The notes under the pieces: generated by a model | What the model was told of the DNA's origin: nothing | What the model saw: the letters and a program-made list of their open reading frames with translations, nothing else | Databases searched by the model: none | Shown: piece after piece, positions 15,914 through 25,191 of the stretch | Layout: the number at the start of each line of letters is the position of its first letter | Position numbering within the stretch: the first letter of the stretch is position 1 | From: GCA-2720975 sp964467985 | GTDB taxonomy: Bacteria; Planctomycetota; UBA1135; GCA-002686595 | Assembly: GCA_964467985.1 (NCBI GenBank) | Contig: CAYXTP010000002.1 | Coordinates: 248,001 to 312,000 of the forward strand | Direction of reading: 5' to 3' | DNA: 64,000 nt | Made by a program: the position numbers and the translations under genes

Positions 15914-18223
15914 ATGGTCCTGGCAACCGTAGCGCGTCTGGTTCTCGGTCTGGGTTGCCTTGCGCCCTGTCCGCGTGCGCAGTTGCCGTTGGAGCCCGCT
16001 GCAGCGCTGGTTGACGAAGCCGTGGAGTCTGGCCTGATACCTGGCGCTATCCTACACGTTGGGCAGGGCGGGGTCACAGAGCGCGTGCAGCCCTTCGTCC
16101 ACTGTGTGGGTGCCCTCGCACTTGTGCCTGAGACCGAAGTCTTAACCACCGACTCGATTTTCGATCTGGCCTCGCTCACCAAACCGGTGGCCACGGCCAC
16201 CGCCGTCATGTTGCTTGTGGAACGCGGCAAGTTGAAACTCGAGGCGCCCGTTGCGGATTACCTGCCTGAGTTTGCCGTGCGGGGCAAGGCCAAGGTGACT
16301 CTGAATCAGTTGTTGCTGCATCGCTCGGGCCTGATTGCGGACAACCCGATTGAGGACTACCTGCACGGCAAACAGGTGGCCGTCGAGCGCATCTGCAACT
16401 TAGGTTTACTCGCCGCACCCGGGACGGAGTTTCGCTACAGCGACGTGGGGTACATTCTGCTCGGTTGGCTTGTGGAGCGGGCCGATGGGCGGCCTCTGGA
16501 GGTCTTCTGCCGTGAGGAGATTTTCGCCCCGCTCGGCATGAGCGATACCGGGTTCTCGCCTGCAGAGAGCTTGAGGCCGCGCATTGCTCCAACGGGCCCG
16601 CTGGTCGACCGCTGGTTGCGCGGGGAAGTCCACGATCCACGGGCGCGTGCCTTGGGAGGCGTGGCGGGTCACGCTGGACTCTTCTCCACAGCAGGGGACT
16701 TGGCACGCTGGTGCCGCATGCTTCTGGCTGGCGGGGCCCTCGATGGTCAACGTGTCCTTCAGCGGCGAACGGTGGCCCGCATGCTGCGACCCAGTTGGTT
16801 GCCCGACGGCAGTGCGGGGCGTGCGCTGGGATTGGATGTCGACAGTGTCTATTCCAGTCCTCGCGGAAGTGTGTTTCCCCGTGGGCGCAGCTTGGGGCAC
16901 AGCGGATTTACGGGCCCGGCCTTATGGATGGACCTGCAGAGTGAGACCTTCGTGATTTTCTTGTGCAGCCGATTGCATCCGCACCCCGACCAAAGTGTGG
17001 TCAGATTGAGGCGTGAGGTCAGTACGGCGGTGGCTCAGGCTCTCGAACCCGAACCTGCCCCTGCGCCCGTTTTGACTGGGGCGGATCGACTGGCAGCGGA
17101 AAACTTCAGGCGGCTGCACGGCCAACGGGTGGGCCTGCTAACACACAGCGCCGGCCGCACCCGCGACGGTCGGCGGACTTTGGATTTGATGGCTAAATGT
17201 GATGAGTTGGAGTTGGTGCGCGTCTTCACCCCCGAGCACGGTTTGTCATCCACTCAGGAAGGGGCGGTCCCCGACGGTCAGGGGGTGCCGTGGGGAGTTC
17301 CCGTGCGGAGTCTCTACGGTGACCAGCGACGCCCCTCTCCCGCGGATCTGGAGGACCTCGACGTCGTGGTCGTCGACCTACAAGACGTGGGCGTGAGGAT
17401 CTACACCTATGCGACAACCGTCGGCTATGTGATGGAGGCCTGTGCGCAGACCGGCACGAGCCTCTTGATCCTCGACAGGCCCAATCCCATCGGGTTCCTT
17501 GGTCCCCGAGGGCCGCGCGCAGACAGGGATCGTCTGAGCTTCATCAGCTACCGGCCCAGCCCCCTGGCCCACGGGCTGACCTTGGGGGAATTGTGCCTCT
17601 ACTTCCGTGCCGATCTTGATCTGGATGTGGACCTGCAGGTACTGACGATGCAGGGTTGGCGCCGCGACATGACTTGGGAAGAGACGCGATTGCCTTGGCG
17701 CAATCCCTCTCCGAACCTGCGCAACCCCCGGCAGGCACTGCTCTATCCCATGCTTGGACTACTGGAAGGCAGCAATGTCTCCGTGGGGCGCGGTTGCGAC
17801 CAGCCTTTCGAGCAGCTAGGCGCACCCTGGATCGATGGCGAAGATCTGGCAGATCGATTGAATGCCATGGGGTTGGCGGGCCTGGAGTTCGTCGGGTTGG
17901 AGTTCACCCCGCGCTCGAGCAAGTTTTCAGGACAAGCCTGCGAAGGGGTCTACGTTTCGGTCCGGGATGCGCGCGAGTTGAATCCCGTGGCCGCAGGCTT
18001 GGCCCTCGCCTGGCAGCTGGACCTGGCGCATAGCCGCGAGTTTCGGACAGACCAGGTCGATGACCGATTGTTGAACCATGCAACCTGGGAGCGTCTTCGT
18101 ACAGCACGCGATCCCCTGCAGGTGCCCTCGACTTGGGCCCCTGAGTTGGCGTCCTTTTGGCGCGCCACCGAAGCGTTCCGTCTTTACCCTGATGGACCCC
18201 GCTTTCAAGCCCCCAAGGACTAG
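15914..18223 (+). CDS. Exported class-C serine hydrolase fused to NamZ/DUF1343 domain
   Basis: Two secreted wall-active domains are fused in 769 residues. After a signal peptide (MVLATVARLVLGLGCLAPC), residues ~30-380 form a class-C beta-lactamase/S12 hydrolase with SLTK (S87-K90), YSD (Y175) and HSG near 329. The YSN box reads YSD, which is common in esterases and D-aminopeptidases of this family. Residues ~395-765 are DUF1343: FTPEHGL, VDLQDVGVRIYTY, LDRPNPIG and EGSNVSVGRG are clear. DUF1343 includes NamZ, an exo-N-acetylmuramidase that trims MurNAc from peptidoglycan fragments. The fusion thus suggests coupled processing of muropeptides outside the cytoplasm. The ATG at 15914 lies 52 nt after the previous stop, and the sulfatase follows 8 nt after this gene. 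Confidence 0.92.
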   Translation: MVLATVARLVLGLGCLAPCPRAQLPLEPAAALVDEAVESGLIPGAILHVGQGGVTERVQPFVHCVGALALVPETEVLTTDSIFDLASLTKPVATATAVMLLVERGKLKLEAPVADYLPEFAVRGKAKVTLNQLLLHRSGLIADNPIEDYLHGKQVAVERICNLGLLAAPGTEFRYSDVGYILLGWLVERADGRPLEVFCREEIFAPLGMSDTGFSPAESLRPRIAPTGPLVDRWLRGEVHDPRARALGGVAGHAGLFSTAGDLARWCRMLLAGGALDGQRVLQRRTVARMLRPSWLPDGSAGRALGLDVDSVYSSPRGSVFPRGRSLGHSGFTGPALWMDLQSETFVIFLCSRLHPHPDQSVVRLRREVSTAVAQALEPEPAPAPVLTGADRLAAENFRRLHGQRVGLLTHSAGRTRDGRRTLDLMAKCDELELVRVFTPEHGLSSTQEGAVPDGQGVPWGVPVRSLYGDQRRPSPADLEDLDVVVVDLQDVGVRIYTYATTVGYVMEACAQTGTSLLILDRPNPIGFLGPRGPRADRDRLSFISYRPSPLAHGLTLGELCLYFRADLDLDVDLQVLTMQGWRRDMTWEETRLPWRNPSPNLRNPRQALLYPMLGLLEGSNVSVGRGCDQPFEQLGAPWIDGEDLADRLNAMGLAGLEFVGLEFTPRSSKFSGQACEGVYVSVRDARELNPVAAGLALAWQLDLAHSREFRTDQVDDRLLNHATWERLRTARDPLQVPSTWAPELASFWRATEAFRLYPDGPRFQAPKD

Positions 18224-18231
18224 ATCTACCC

Positions 18232-19686
18232 ATGCGCTCACTGATTCGATTGCTAGCTTCGGTAGCCCTGATCGTGACGGTTGACGCGCAGGAGTCCGCT
18301 TCTGCACCCCCGAACATGGTTGTGATCCTCGCCGACGACTTGGGCTTGGGGGATCTGGGTTGCTACAACCCCGCCTCAAAGATCCCGACGCCCAACTTGG
18401 ATGCCTTGGCGGCGGCGGGCTTACGCTTTACCGATGCGCACAGTCCTTCGGCTGTCTGCACACCCACTCGTTATGGAGTCTTGACCGGTCGCTATGCCTG
18501 GCGTACGAAGCTCAAGACCGGCGTGCTTTGGGGGTATGACCCCTGCCTCATAGACCCCGAGCGCTTGACGCTTCCCGCAGCCTTGCACCAGGTGGGTTAT
18601 CGAACCGGCGCCGTGGGCAAGTGGCACTTGGGATTTGGGAATACAAAACCCGTGGACTTCAGCCAACCCCTGCATCCCGGCCCGCTCGACCTCGGCTTCG
18701 ATGAGTTCTTTGGAATCCCGGCTTCCCTGGACATTCCGCCCTATGTGTACGTGCTTGGGGACCGTGCAATCCAAGATCCCACGGCCACCGTTGAGGGCAG
18801 CGCTCATCGCCGACAGGGGGGCGGAGGTTTTTGGCGCAAGGGCGCGGCCGGACCGGATTTTAGGCACGCCGAGGTCTTGCCGCGCTTTGGTTTCCGGGCT
18901 GTGGAGTTCATCGAGCGCAGTGTGCGTACAGATCCTGACCAGCCGTTCTTCCTCTACTTGGCCCTTTCCGCACCCCACACACCTTGGTTGCCCAGCGAGG
19001 CGTTCAGCGGGACTTCAGAAGTGGAGCACTACGGAGATTTCGTTTGCCAGGTGGACGCTCTGGTCGGCCGTGTGCTCGCAGCTCTTGAGCGCATGGGGGT
19101 CGCGGACGAAACCCTGGTGGTGTTCACTTCAGATAATGGCTCCCACTGGCCGGATGCGGACATCCAACGCCACGGGCACGATGCCAATCTGGGGTACCGT
19201 GGTCAGAAGGCCGATATTTGGGAGGGCGGACATCGAGTGCCTTTTGTCGTGCGCTGGCCCGGAATGATTCCTCCAGGGCGCGAGTCGGCTTTTCTGCTCA
19301 GCCTCACCGACATCTACGCCACCCTGTGTGGTTTTGCCCACGTGGGGCTACCCGCGGATGCGGCAGAGGACAGCTACGATCAGACTCTGGCCTTCCTATC
19401 CACAGAGGAGGGCACGGGTCGCCGCGACGCCATTCAGCACTCTATCAACGGCACCTTCGCGCTGCGCTCGGGCCCTTGGAAACTCATCGAGGGCCTGGGC
19501 TCGGGCGGTTTTACGAGTCCCAAGACCGTGCAACCCACCGAGGGCGGCCCAACCGGGCAACTGTATCACCTCGGCCGTGACCCCTGGGAGACCACCAACC
19601 TCTGGCTCGACGAGCCCGAGATCGTGGAGGAGATGCGGGCTCGTTTGCAGGCCCAGCGAGACGCTGGGCGGACGCGCGCCCGTTAG
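18232..19686 (+). CDS. Exported sulfatase, formylglycine-dependent
   Basis: This 484-residue enzyme is a type I sulfatase of the alkaline phosphatase superfamily, acting on sulfated carbohydrates or esters in the periplasm. It has a signal peptide (MRSLIRLLASVALIVTVDA), the metal-binding start NMVVILADDLGLGDLGCY, and the modification motif C76-TPTR followed by GVLTGRY. C76 must be turned into formylglycine by an FGE or anaerobic maturase. GKWHLG and FTSDNG-SHWPD, with later metal ligands, complete the site. The C-terminal region with LYHLGRDPWETTNL is typical of the family. It lies 8 nt after the hydrolase-NamZ fusion, so both may be in one transcript for degrading external or wall polymers. 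The SUMF1-like protein at 25192-26322 lacks the catalytic cysteines and is probably not its maturase. Confidence 0.94.
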   Translation: MRSLIRLLASVALIVTVDAQESASAPPNMVVILADDLGLGDLGCYNPASKIPTPNLDALAAAGLRFTDAHSPSAVCTPTRYGVLTGRYAWRTKLKTGVLWGYDPCLIDPERLTLPAALHQVGYRTGAVGKWHLGFGNTKPVDFSQPLHPGPLDLGFDEFFGIPASLDIPPYVYVLGDRAIQDPTATVEGSAHRRQGGGGFWRKGAAGPDFRHAEVLPRFGFRAVEFIERSVRTDPDQPFFLYLALSAPHTPWLPSEAFSGTSEVEHYGDFVCQVDALVGRVLAALERMGVADETLVVFTSDNGSHWPDADIQRHGHDANLGYRGQKADIWEGGHRVPFVVRWPGMIPPGRESAFLLSLTDIYATLCGFAHVGLPADAAEDSYDQTLAFLSTEEGTGRRDAIQHSINGTFALRSGPWKLIEGLGSGGFTSPKTVQPTEGGPTGQLYHLGRDPWETTNLWLDEPEIVEEMRARLQAQRDAGRTRAR

Positions 19687-19707
19687 TGCGTCTCCCAACT
19701 CGAGGAG

Positions 19708-22700
19708 CTAGGCGAACAGTGCCTCGATCTCGTCGATCGATAGGGACTTCAGGACTCCATCGCCGGTGGGTAGCACCGACTTCACCAGAGCCCGTTTCTT
19801 GTCCTGCAGTTCGAGGATCTTCTCCTCGATCGTATCGCGAGCGATGAGTCGGTAGGCCATGACCTTGTTGGTGCGACCGATGCGGTGGGCGCGGTCGATG
19901 GCCTGGGCCTCGGCTGCCGGGTTCCACCAGGGGTCGAGCAAGAAGACGTAGTCGGCTTCCACAAGGTTGAGGCCCAGGCCGCCAGCCTTGAGGCTCATGA
20001 GTAGCAGTGGGCAATCCGGTCGATCCCGGAAGCGGCTGACGACGGCTTCGCGGTCGCGGGTCTTGCCGTCCAGGTAGGCATAGGGGTGCCCGGCCTGGTC
20101 AAGGTGCCTGCGCACGACGCTGAGGTGCGAGGTGAACTGACTGAAGATCAGTGCCTTGTGCCCACTCTCCACCAATTCGTCGACATGGGGCAGCAAGACG
20201 TCGAGTTTGGCTGAGAGCTCTTCGATGCGATCGCTCTCCACCAACGCCGGGTGACAAGCGGCCTGACGCAGTCGCAAGAGGGCAGTCAGAACCCAGAAGC
20301 TGTCGCGTTTGCCTTCAGTTGTAGAGAGGCCGGAGCGGTAGTGTTCGCGCAGCGAGTTGTACTCGTCCCGCTGTTCGCCGGACAATTCGCACCACAGAAT
20401 CTGCTCCACCTTGGGCGGCAGGTCGGGCAGGACTTCCTCTTTTGTCCGTCGCAGAATGAAGGGGCTGAGTGTACTGGCCAGTAGGGCGCGGCCCGCGTCA
20501 TCGAGGCCCGCCTCGGAGCGGGAGCTGATGAGACCCTTGAATGCGCGCGCGCGACCGAGCATGCCCGGATTCAAGAACTCGAACAGGCTCCACAGTTCGC
20601 CCAAGTGGTTCTCCACCGGCGTACCTGAAAGGGCTAGGCGGTTCTGGGAATTCAGCAGGCGTGCGGCCTTGGCAGAGTGGCTGGTCGCATTCTTGATGGC
20701 CTGCGCCTCGTCCAGGATGACGTAGTCAAACAAGATGTCCTTGAGGTCGTGCACATCGCGTCGCAGGGTTCCGTAGGTCGTCAGGATGACGTCCTGTTCT
20801 GCCAGCAGGGGCAGGAATTCGGAGCGCTGCGGCCCGGTGTAATCCAAAACCTTGAGGTTTGGGGTGAAGCGTTGCGCTTCCGCGCGCCAGTTGAACATCA
20901 GGGAGCGTGGGACGACTACGAGGCTGGGCCGGTGCTCTCCGCGGTTGACATGCCGATCTTCCAGCAGGGCCAGGACTTGAATTGTCTTGCCCAAACCCAT
21001 GTCGTCCGCAAGGCAACCGCCGAATCCGACGTCGCGCAAGAAGCGGAACCAGCCGAGGCCCGTGCGTTGATAACCACGGAGGTCTCCTTGGAATGACTCC
21101 ATTTCGTCTTCTTCGGCCAAGCCGCTGAAGGCGCTCAGTGTGTCCCGCAGCTGCCCGAACTTCTCGTCCCAAGAGATGCCCTGCTTGCCCGCGAGCAGCC
21201 GATCGAGCAACCAGCCCTGGCTCTTGTGGAAGCGCAGACCCTCTCCTTCGCGTACCGCCAGTCCGGAAAGCACGCCCCATTGGCGGCGCAACTCGTCGGG
21301 TAGATAGCCGATCGTGCCGTCCTCAAGGGTCAGGCTGCGGTCACCCTTTTCCAGTGCAGTCAATAGGTGGCTGATAGGCACCAAGCTTCCGTCGAAGTCG
21401 ACCTCGCCCTCCAGGTCGAACCAGTCCATGCCGGAGGAAACCCGCAGGGTCAGGGCACCGCCCGTCTTGCACAGCTCGCCTCCCACCTCCACGGACCAAT
21501 TGAGTCCAGTCAGGCGCAGGACAACTTCGTCCAGGTCGGCGGCGTCCACGCGACCACTGATGCCGTCTCCCTCTGGGGCCGGACGCCCGCCGGCCAACAG
21601 GAAGGAGCGCAGCGCGTCTCGCTCATCGTGCCAGACCCGGCGAATGACCAGGCCCGTTTCCTTCTCGCGTACCGCTCCGCGCGCTTCACCCAAATCCACA
21701 AAGGTGTCCCCGTATTGGAATTGGATCTGACAGGTCAGCGGCGCACGTTCGGCAGCGGGGGCAGAAATGCGCAGGTGGGGGTAGGGAGTACGCGGTTCGG
21801 CCAGGTGCAAGCCCTCGCCTGACAGGAGCGGGTGGCCGGATAGGTCGATGACCCGCTGGGCCAGGTCCCCGGCATCCTCAAGCGGGCCAGTGAGCGGGCC
21901 ATCCGTGCGCAAGGTCTTGAGCAGGGGCCAGGCTCCGCGGGCGTCCATGGGGGCCACAAGGTGCGGAAGGAAAAGGAAGCCCGCTTCGAGTACGAAGAGC
22001 GGGTCCTCGATGTCCTGAGTCTCGTCACGGCGCGCAAGGTAACCGTGCAGGCTGGCGCGCGGCGTGTCTTCGTCGCGTTCGAGACGAACTCCGAATGCCC
22101 ACGGTTCGTCAGAATCTAGCTGCAGCGGTTCCGCCTCTTCCTCGCCCCCCGCATGCAGGTAGGCTCGGCCAGTCTCGCAGAGTAGCGGGATGACTTCAGC
22201 GGCTTCGGCTTCGTCAAGCCACCACGCTCCACTGCCTCCAAAGCTTGAGAGATGGGAGGACGCGGTCCAAGCGGAACGGCGCGCCGCGCGCAGGGCGCGG
22301 AAGATGCGCACGTCCGTTGGGTCACTGAGCTCGACTGCGTCTTCCGCTTCCGGGTCGTAGGGTCGGCGTCGGCTCCAGCGATGGTTGCGGTGCCGCTCGC
22401 GCCAGAAAGGTCGCAGCACCAGGCCCCGCCCGCTGGCCGTGTCGTCCAGGTCGAGTACATAAAGGAATTGGTAGCCAGCCCTGACGCGATTGGGCACGAG
22501 CCCATCCCAAGGGTCGGGTGCGTCCTGCTCTAGCTCGCTGTGGACACTGCCCAGGCGGCCGCGCCAGACTTCGCGCGTCGGATCCAACGTGTCCAGGCTG
22601 GGCTCATCCGCTTCCAAGTTGACGGTCGAAACGATATCCAGTCCGCGCTCGTCGACTTCCTTGACGACGGCCCACAGGTGTCGACAGGCACCGGTTTTCT

Positions 22701-22902
22701 TGAACAGGGGGCAGGTGCAGGAAACACTCCAAGCGGCCGGTGGGGTCAGGCGCAGAAGGATCTCTTGGGACTCCCGACCGTGAACCGTGGCGCGCACTTG
22801 CAGCGGGTCATGATCGTCAATGACCACAAATTCGACGGTGTCATTTCCACGGCCCCGGGCACGGGCGGGCAGGAGAGGACGCAATTGCTGGGCTAGACTC
22901 AA
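19708..22902 (-). CDS. SWIM-domain SNF2/Rad54-family helicase
   Basis: This is a 1064-residue SF2 DNA translocase of the bacterial SNF2 group. A SWIM zinc finger sits at the N terminus (C62-T-C64 ... C73-R-H75). The middle ~500 residues are poorly conserved. The helicase core begins near residue 620 with LADDMGLGKTIQ (Walker A), then DEAQAIKN near 730, LSGTPVENHLGELWSLFEFL, and the C-terminal lobe with SLKAGGLGLNLVEADYVF and IDRAHRIGRTNKV near 1004, ending in DTIEEKILELQ. All motor motifs look intact. The start is TTG at 22902, because an in-frame stop lies just upstream and no ATG fits. It converges on the sulfatase (21 bp between stops). The role is likely remodelling of protein-DNA complexes or RNA polymerase, in RapA-like fashion; the exact job is unknown. 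Confidence 0.93.
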   Translation of the reverse strand: MSLAQQLRPLLPARARGRGNDTVEFVVIDDHDPLQVRATVHGRESQEILLRLTPPAAWSVSCTCPLFKKTGACRHLWAVVKEVDERGLDIVSTVNLEADEPSLDTLDPTREVWRGRLGSVHSELEQDAPDPWDGLVPNRVRAGYQFLYVLDLDDTASGRGLVLRPFWRERHRNHRWSRRRPYDPEAEDAVELSDPTDVRIFRALRAARRSAWTASSHLSSFGGSGAWWLDEAEAAEVIPLLCETGRAYLHAGGEEEAEPLQLDSDEPWAFGVRLERDEDTPRASLHGYLARRDETQDIEDPLFVLEAGFLFLPHLVAPMDARGAWPLLKTLRTDGPLTGPLEDAGDLAQRVIDLSGHPLLSGEGLHLAEPRTPYPHLRISAPAAERAPLTCQIQFQYGDTFVDLGEARGAVREKETGLVIRRVWHDERDALRSFLLAGGRPAPEGDGISGRVDAADLDEVVLRLTGLNWSVEVGGELCKTGGALTLRVSSGMDWFDLEGEVDFDGSLVPISHLLTALEKGDRSLTLEDGTIGYLPDELRRQWGVLSGLAVREGEGLRFHKSQGWLLDRLLAGKQGISWDEKFGQLRDTLSAFSGLAEEDEMESFQGDLRGYQRTGLGWFRFLRDVGFGGCLADDMGLGKTIQVLALLEDRHVNRGEHRPSLVVVPRSLMFNWRAEAQRFTPNLKVLDYTGPQRSEFLPLLAEQDVILTTYGTLRRDVHDLKDILFDYVILDEAQAIKNATSHSAKAARLLNSQNRLALSGTPVENHLGELWSLFEFLNPGMLGRARAFKGLISSRSEAGLDDAGRALLASTLSPFILRRTKEEVLPDLPPKVEQILWCELSGEQRDEYNSLREHYRSGLSTTEGKRDSFWVLTALLRLRQAACHPALVESDRIEELSAKLDVLLPHVDELVESGHKALIFSQFTSHLSVVRRHLDQAGHPYAYLDGKTRDREAVVSRFRDRPDCPLLLMSLKAGGLGLNLVEADYVFLLDPWWNPAAEAQAIDRAHRIGRTNKVMAYRLIARDTIEEKILELQDKKRALVKSVLPTGDGVLKSLSIDEIEALFA

Positions 22903-23313
22903 GATGCTGGACGGCTAGGGGGGGCAGGGGGGCGCGCGAAGCGAGCCATGTTGCGTTGCGAACCCGCCGGGATCAAGTCCTTGGGGAGTTTGTGTTGCGG
23001 ATCTCGCAACGGTTCGTGGCGTGCTGCCGGTCGGCTGCGAGCCGCGGGCCTCGCGGCGTTCCGGATCAGCCTGTGCTCGAGCTACAAGCAGACTCCAGGG
23101 GCCCGTCGTCAAACGCATCTTGGCGCCAGCAGGGTTCGCCTTGGCGGTGGTGCCGCCCGGGCAGACCTGGGTGCCCGATGAGGTCGATTGGCCAGGCAGC
23201 AGCTGGGCGTTTTCCATCGTTCCCCGGCGCCTGCCTGCCGGTCGCGCGCCCCGAATTTGGGGTACGGCGGTCACTCCGCACCAAATGAGCGACGGTTGCG
23301 CGGTGCGAGGCTC
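22903..23313. other. Intergenic region, no gene recognised
   Basis: 411 bp upstream of the SNF2 helicase gene and downstream of the b562-like gene. Open frames exist on both strands, but they are arginine/proline/serine-rich and resemble no protein I know. The motif GTTGCG recurs near 22953-22965 and forms a 6-bp hairpin at 22994-23010 (GTTGCG, 5-nt loop, CGCAAC). It presumably holds the promoter for the helicase gene. No tRNA or terminator with a T run is visible. Confidence 0.5.
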
Positions 23314-23817
23314 CTAGCCGTCGTCCGTGAACCGGTCGTGGGCAGGGTCTTCCAGCCCGGCGGCCTTCTTGTAGAGCTCGCGTGCATCTTCGTCGCGCTC
23401 TTCAAGTAGGGCCCGCTCCAGCTCCAGGAATGCCTCCATGGCCACGATCATCTCGAGCCTGAAGTCCCTTTGGAATTGAGCCCGTTGCGCCTCGGGAATG
23501 TTGGCCAGCATGAGGGGGACGAGGGGCTTGGCGAGCAACAGTCCCTCCTGGCATTCTTGCACGTGGGCTAGGGAATCGGTCCGCGATTCAGGCTTGCGGA
23601 TCGAGCGCCTCAAGGTCCGCATGGCATCCTTGACGCGCTCCATTTGGACCTCCAATTTTGTCAGTTCTTCTTCGGGTTCCTGGACCTCGGGCTCCTGGAG
23701 CCAATGGGCCTGGGAAGCATCGGATCGCGAGGTTGTCGCCGGGTCGAATGCAGAAAGCACGCTGCTGCAAAGCAGCAGGCTCCCTGCTACGGCCAGGGAG
23801 GGAAGCGAAGGGTGCAT
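23314..23817 (-). CDS. Exported cytochrome b562-like four-helix protein
   Basis: The product of 167 residues has a signal peptide (MHPSLPSLAVAGSLLLCSSVLSA), an acidic spacer and a helical domain. LEVQMERVKDAMRTLRR at the start of the domain lines up with the first helix of cytochrome b562, placing M59 where its heme-ligand Met lies. The end reads LEDPAHDRF, placing H160 where the heme-ligand His lies. The middle (QECQEGLLLAKPLVPLM... FQRDFRLEMIVAMEAFLELERALLE) fits helices two and three. Similar small b562-like proteins are common in planctomycetes. Whether it binds heme is inference from these two residues. The ATG at 23817 is chosen because the signal peptide starts there. It follows the Gfo/Idh/MocA gene on the same strand after 37 nt. 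Confidence 0.75.
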   Translation of the reverse strand: MHPSLPSLAVAGSLLLCSSVLSAFDPATTSRSDASQAHWLQEPEVQEPEEELTKLEVQMERVKDAMRTLRRSIRKPESRTDSLAHVQECQEGLLLAKPLVPLMLANIPEAQRAQFQRDFRLEMIVAMEAFLELERALLEERDEDARELYKKAAGLEDPAHDRFTDDG

Positions 23818-23854
23818 GGAGATTGCGCGCAGGGGGTAGGGGCGTGACTTGGAA

Positions 23855-25162
23855 CTAGTAGGGTGCGGTGCTACCGGGCATGGGGATCGGGTAGCGACCG
23901 GATTCATCGGGCAGGGTCGGGGGATCTCCATCCCAAGCGTAGGCGCTGGGGACCAGAGCTGTCTCAGACGCCAAGGCTGCATCCCAGGCTACAGACTGAC
24001 CGGAGTAGGTGGCCATACGCCCAAAGATGGAGGTCATCGTGCTCGTGGCGCCATAGCCGGCTTCATTGTGCGGCGTGCCCTCACGAATGGCGGCGGCCAG
24101 CACATCGTGCTCCACCTGGTAGTGGTTGGGGTCGTCTCCTCGGAACTTCCAGGGTTCGGCTTGGACGCAATCGATGCGGCCTGCTCCGACGTTAGCCGTA
24201 CCCCGGCTGCCCGCTGCATGCTCTGAGACGCTGTTCCAGCAATTGCGGATGTGCCGGCAGCAACTGAGGAGGGTCGTGCCGTCCGCGTAGGTGAACTCGA
24301 CCATGTGGTGGTCGAAAATCTCACCGTTGTCAATTCCGTTGCGCACCTGCCGGCCACCTTGACCTTGGGCGCGCACCGGCGGCCCACCCTTGATCCAGTT
24401 GGCGACGTCCAGGTTGTGGATGTGCTGCTCGGTGATGTGGTCGCCACAGAGCCAATTGAAGTAGTACCAATTGCGCATCTGATACTCCATTTCGGTCTGC
24501 TCCGGACGGCGCGGCCGGGTCCAGACTCCGCCGGAGTTCCAGTAGGAGCGCAGCAGAATCAACTCGCCGATGGCGCCATCTTGGATGCGACGCACGGTCT
24601 CTTGGTACTTGGCCGAGTGGTGGCGCTGCAAACCGACGCCTACCTTGAGGTCCTTGTCGCGGGCCACTTGGGCCGCTGCCAGCACCTGGCGGATACCTGG
24701 TGCGTCGACCGCGACGGGCTTTTCCATGAAGATGTGCTTGCCCAGATTCACCGCGTGTTCGAAGTGTATGGGGCGAAACCCCGGGGGGGTTGTCAAAATG
24801 ACGAGGTCCACATCGCAGTCCATGGCCTTCTTGTAGGCGTCGAAGCCCACAAAGCGGTTCTCCTCCGGCACCTTGACGCGCTCCGGAACGGCATTCGAGA
24901 TGGCCTTGTGGGCGTCTTCGAGCTGATCGGAAAAGGCGTCGGCCATGGCGACCAGTTCCACAGACCCCTGCGTGGAAAGGGCTTGGCTTGCGGCGCCGCG
25001 TCCGCGCCCGCCGCAACCGATCAGGGCGACGCGCAGGGTGCGGTCGCCGAGGGGCTGGCTGCGTCTCAGCGCGGAAGCCATGCCGGGAATGGCCGCGCCG
25101 GCGGCGGCGGCGGTCGCAGAGTGCTTCAGGAAGGAACGGCGCGTGGGGGATGTGTGCGACAT
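23855..25162 (-). CDS. Tat-exported Gfo/Idh/MocA family oxidoreductase
   Basis: This 435-residue protein has a twin-arginine signal (PTRRSFLKHS, then an Ala/Gly-rich stretch) followed by an NAD(P)-binding Rossmann fold starting LRVALIGCGGRGRGA. The family motif MEKPVAVD, with the conserved EKP lysine, is present, and the C-terminal half carries the WLCGDHITEQHIHNLDVANWI signature of the exported planctomycete group. Such proteins are thought to act on sugars, with cofactor loaded before Tat export. The ATG at 25162 is chosen because it puts the RR motif at residues 8-9; a longer frame upstream has no such feature. The SUMF1-like gene precedes it by 29 nt. It is clearly a paralogue of the protein at 27461-28786. 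The substrate is unknown. Confidence 0.93.
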   Translation of the reverse strand: MSHTSPTRRSFLKHSATAAAAGAAIPGMASALRRSQPLGDRTLRVALIGCGGRGRGAASQALSTQGSVELVAMADAFSDQLEDAHKAISNAVPERVKVPEENRFVGFDAYKKAMDCDVDLVILTTPPGFRPIHFEHAVNLGKHIFMEKPVAVDAPGIRQVLAAAQVARDKDLKVGVGLQRHHSAKYQETVRRIQDGAIGELILLRSYWNSGGVWTRPRRPEQTEMEYQMRNWYYFNWLCGDHITEQHIHNLDVANWIKGGPPVRAQGQGGRQVRNGIDNGEIFDHHMVEFTYADGTTLLSCCRHIRNCWNSVSEHAAGSRGTANVGAGRIDCVQAEPWKFRGDDPNHYQVEHDVLAAAIREGTPHNEAGYGATSTMTSIFGRMATYSGQSVAWDAALASETALVPSAYAWDGDPPTLPDESGRYPIPMPGSTAPY

Positions 25163-25191
25163 GGCAGAAGCGGGGTTGAGGGAGGTGGGGG

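Noticed and set aside
22915..23317. Possible genes on either strand between the SNF2 and b562-like genes
   Set aside because: Both candidate products are low-complexity Arg/Pro/Ser/Gly-rich without hydrophobic core or known motif.
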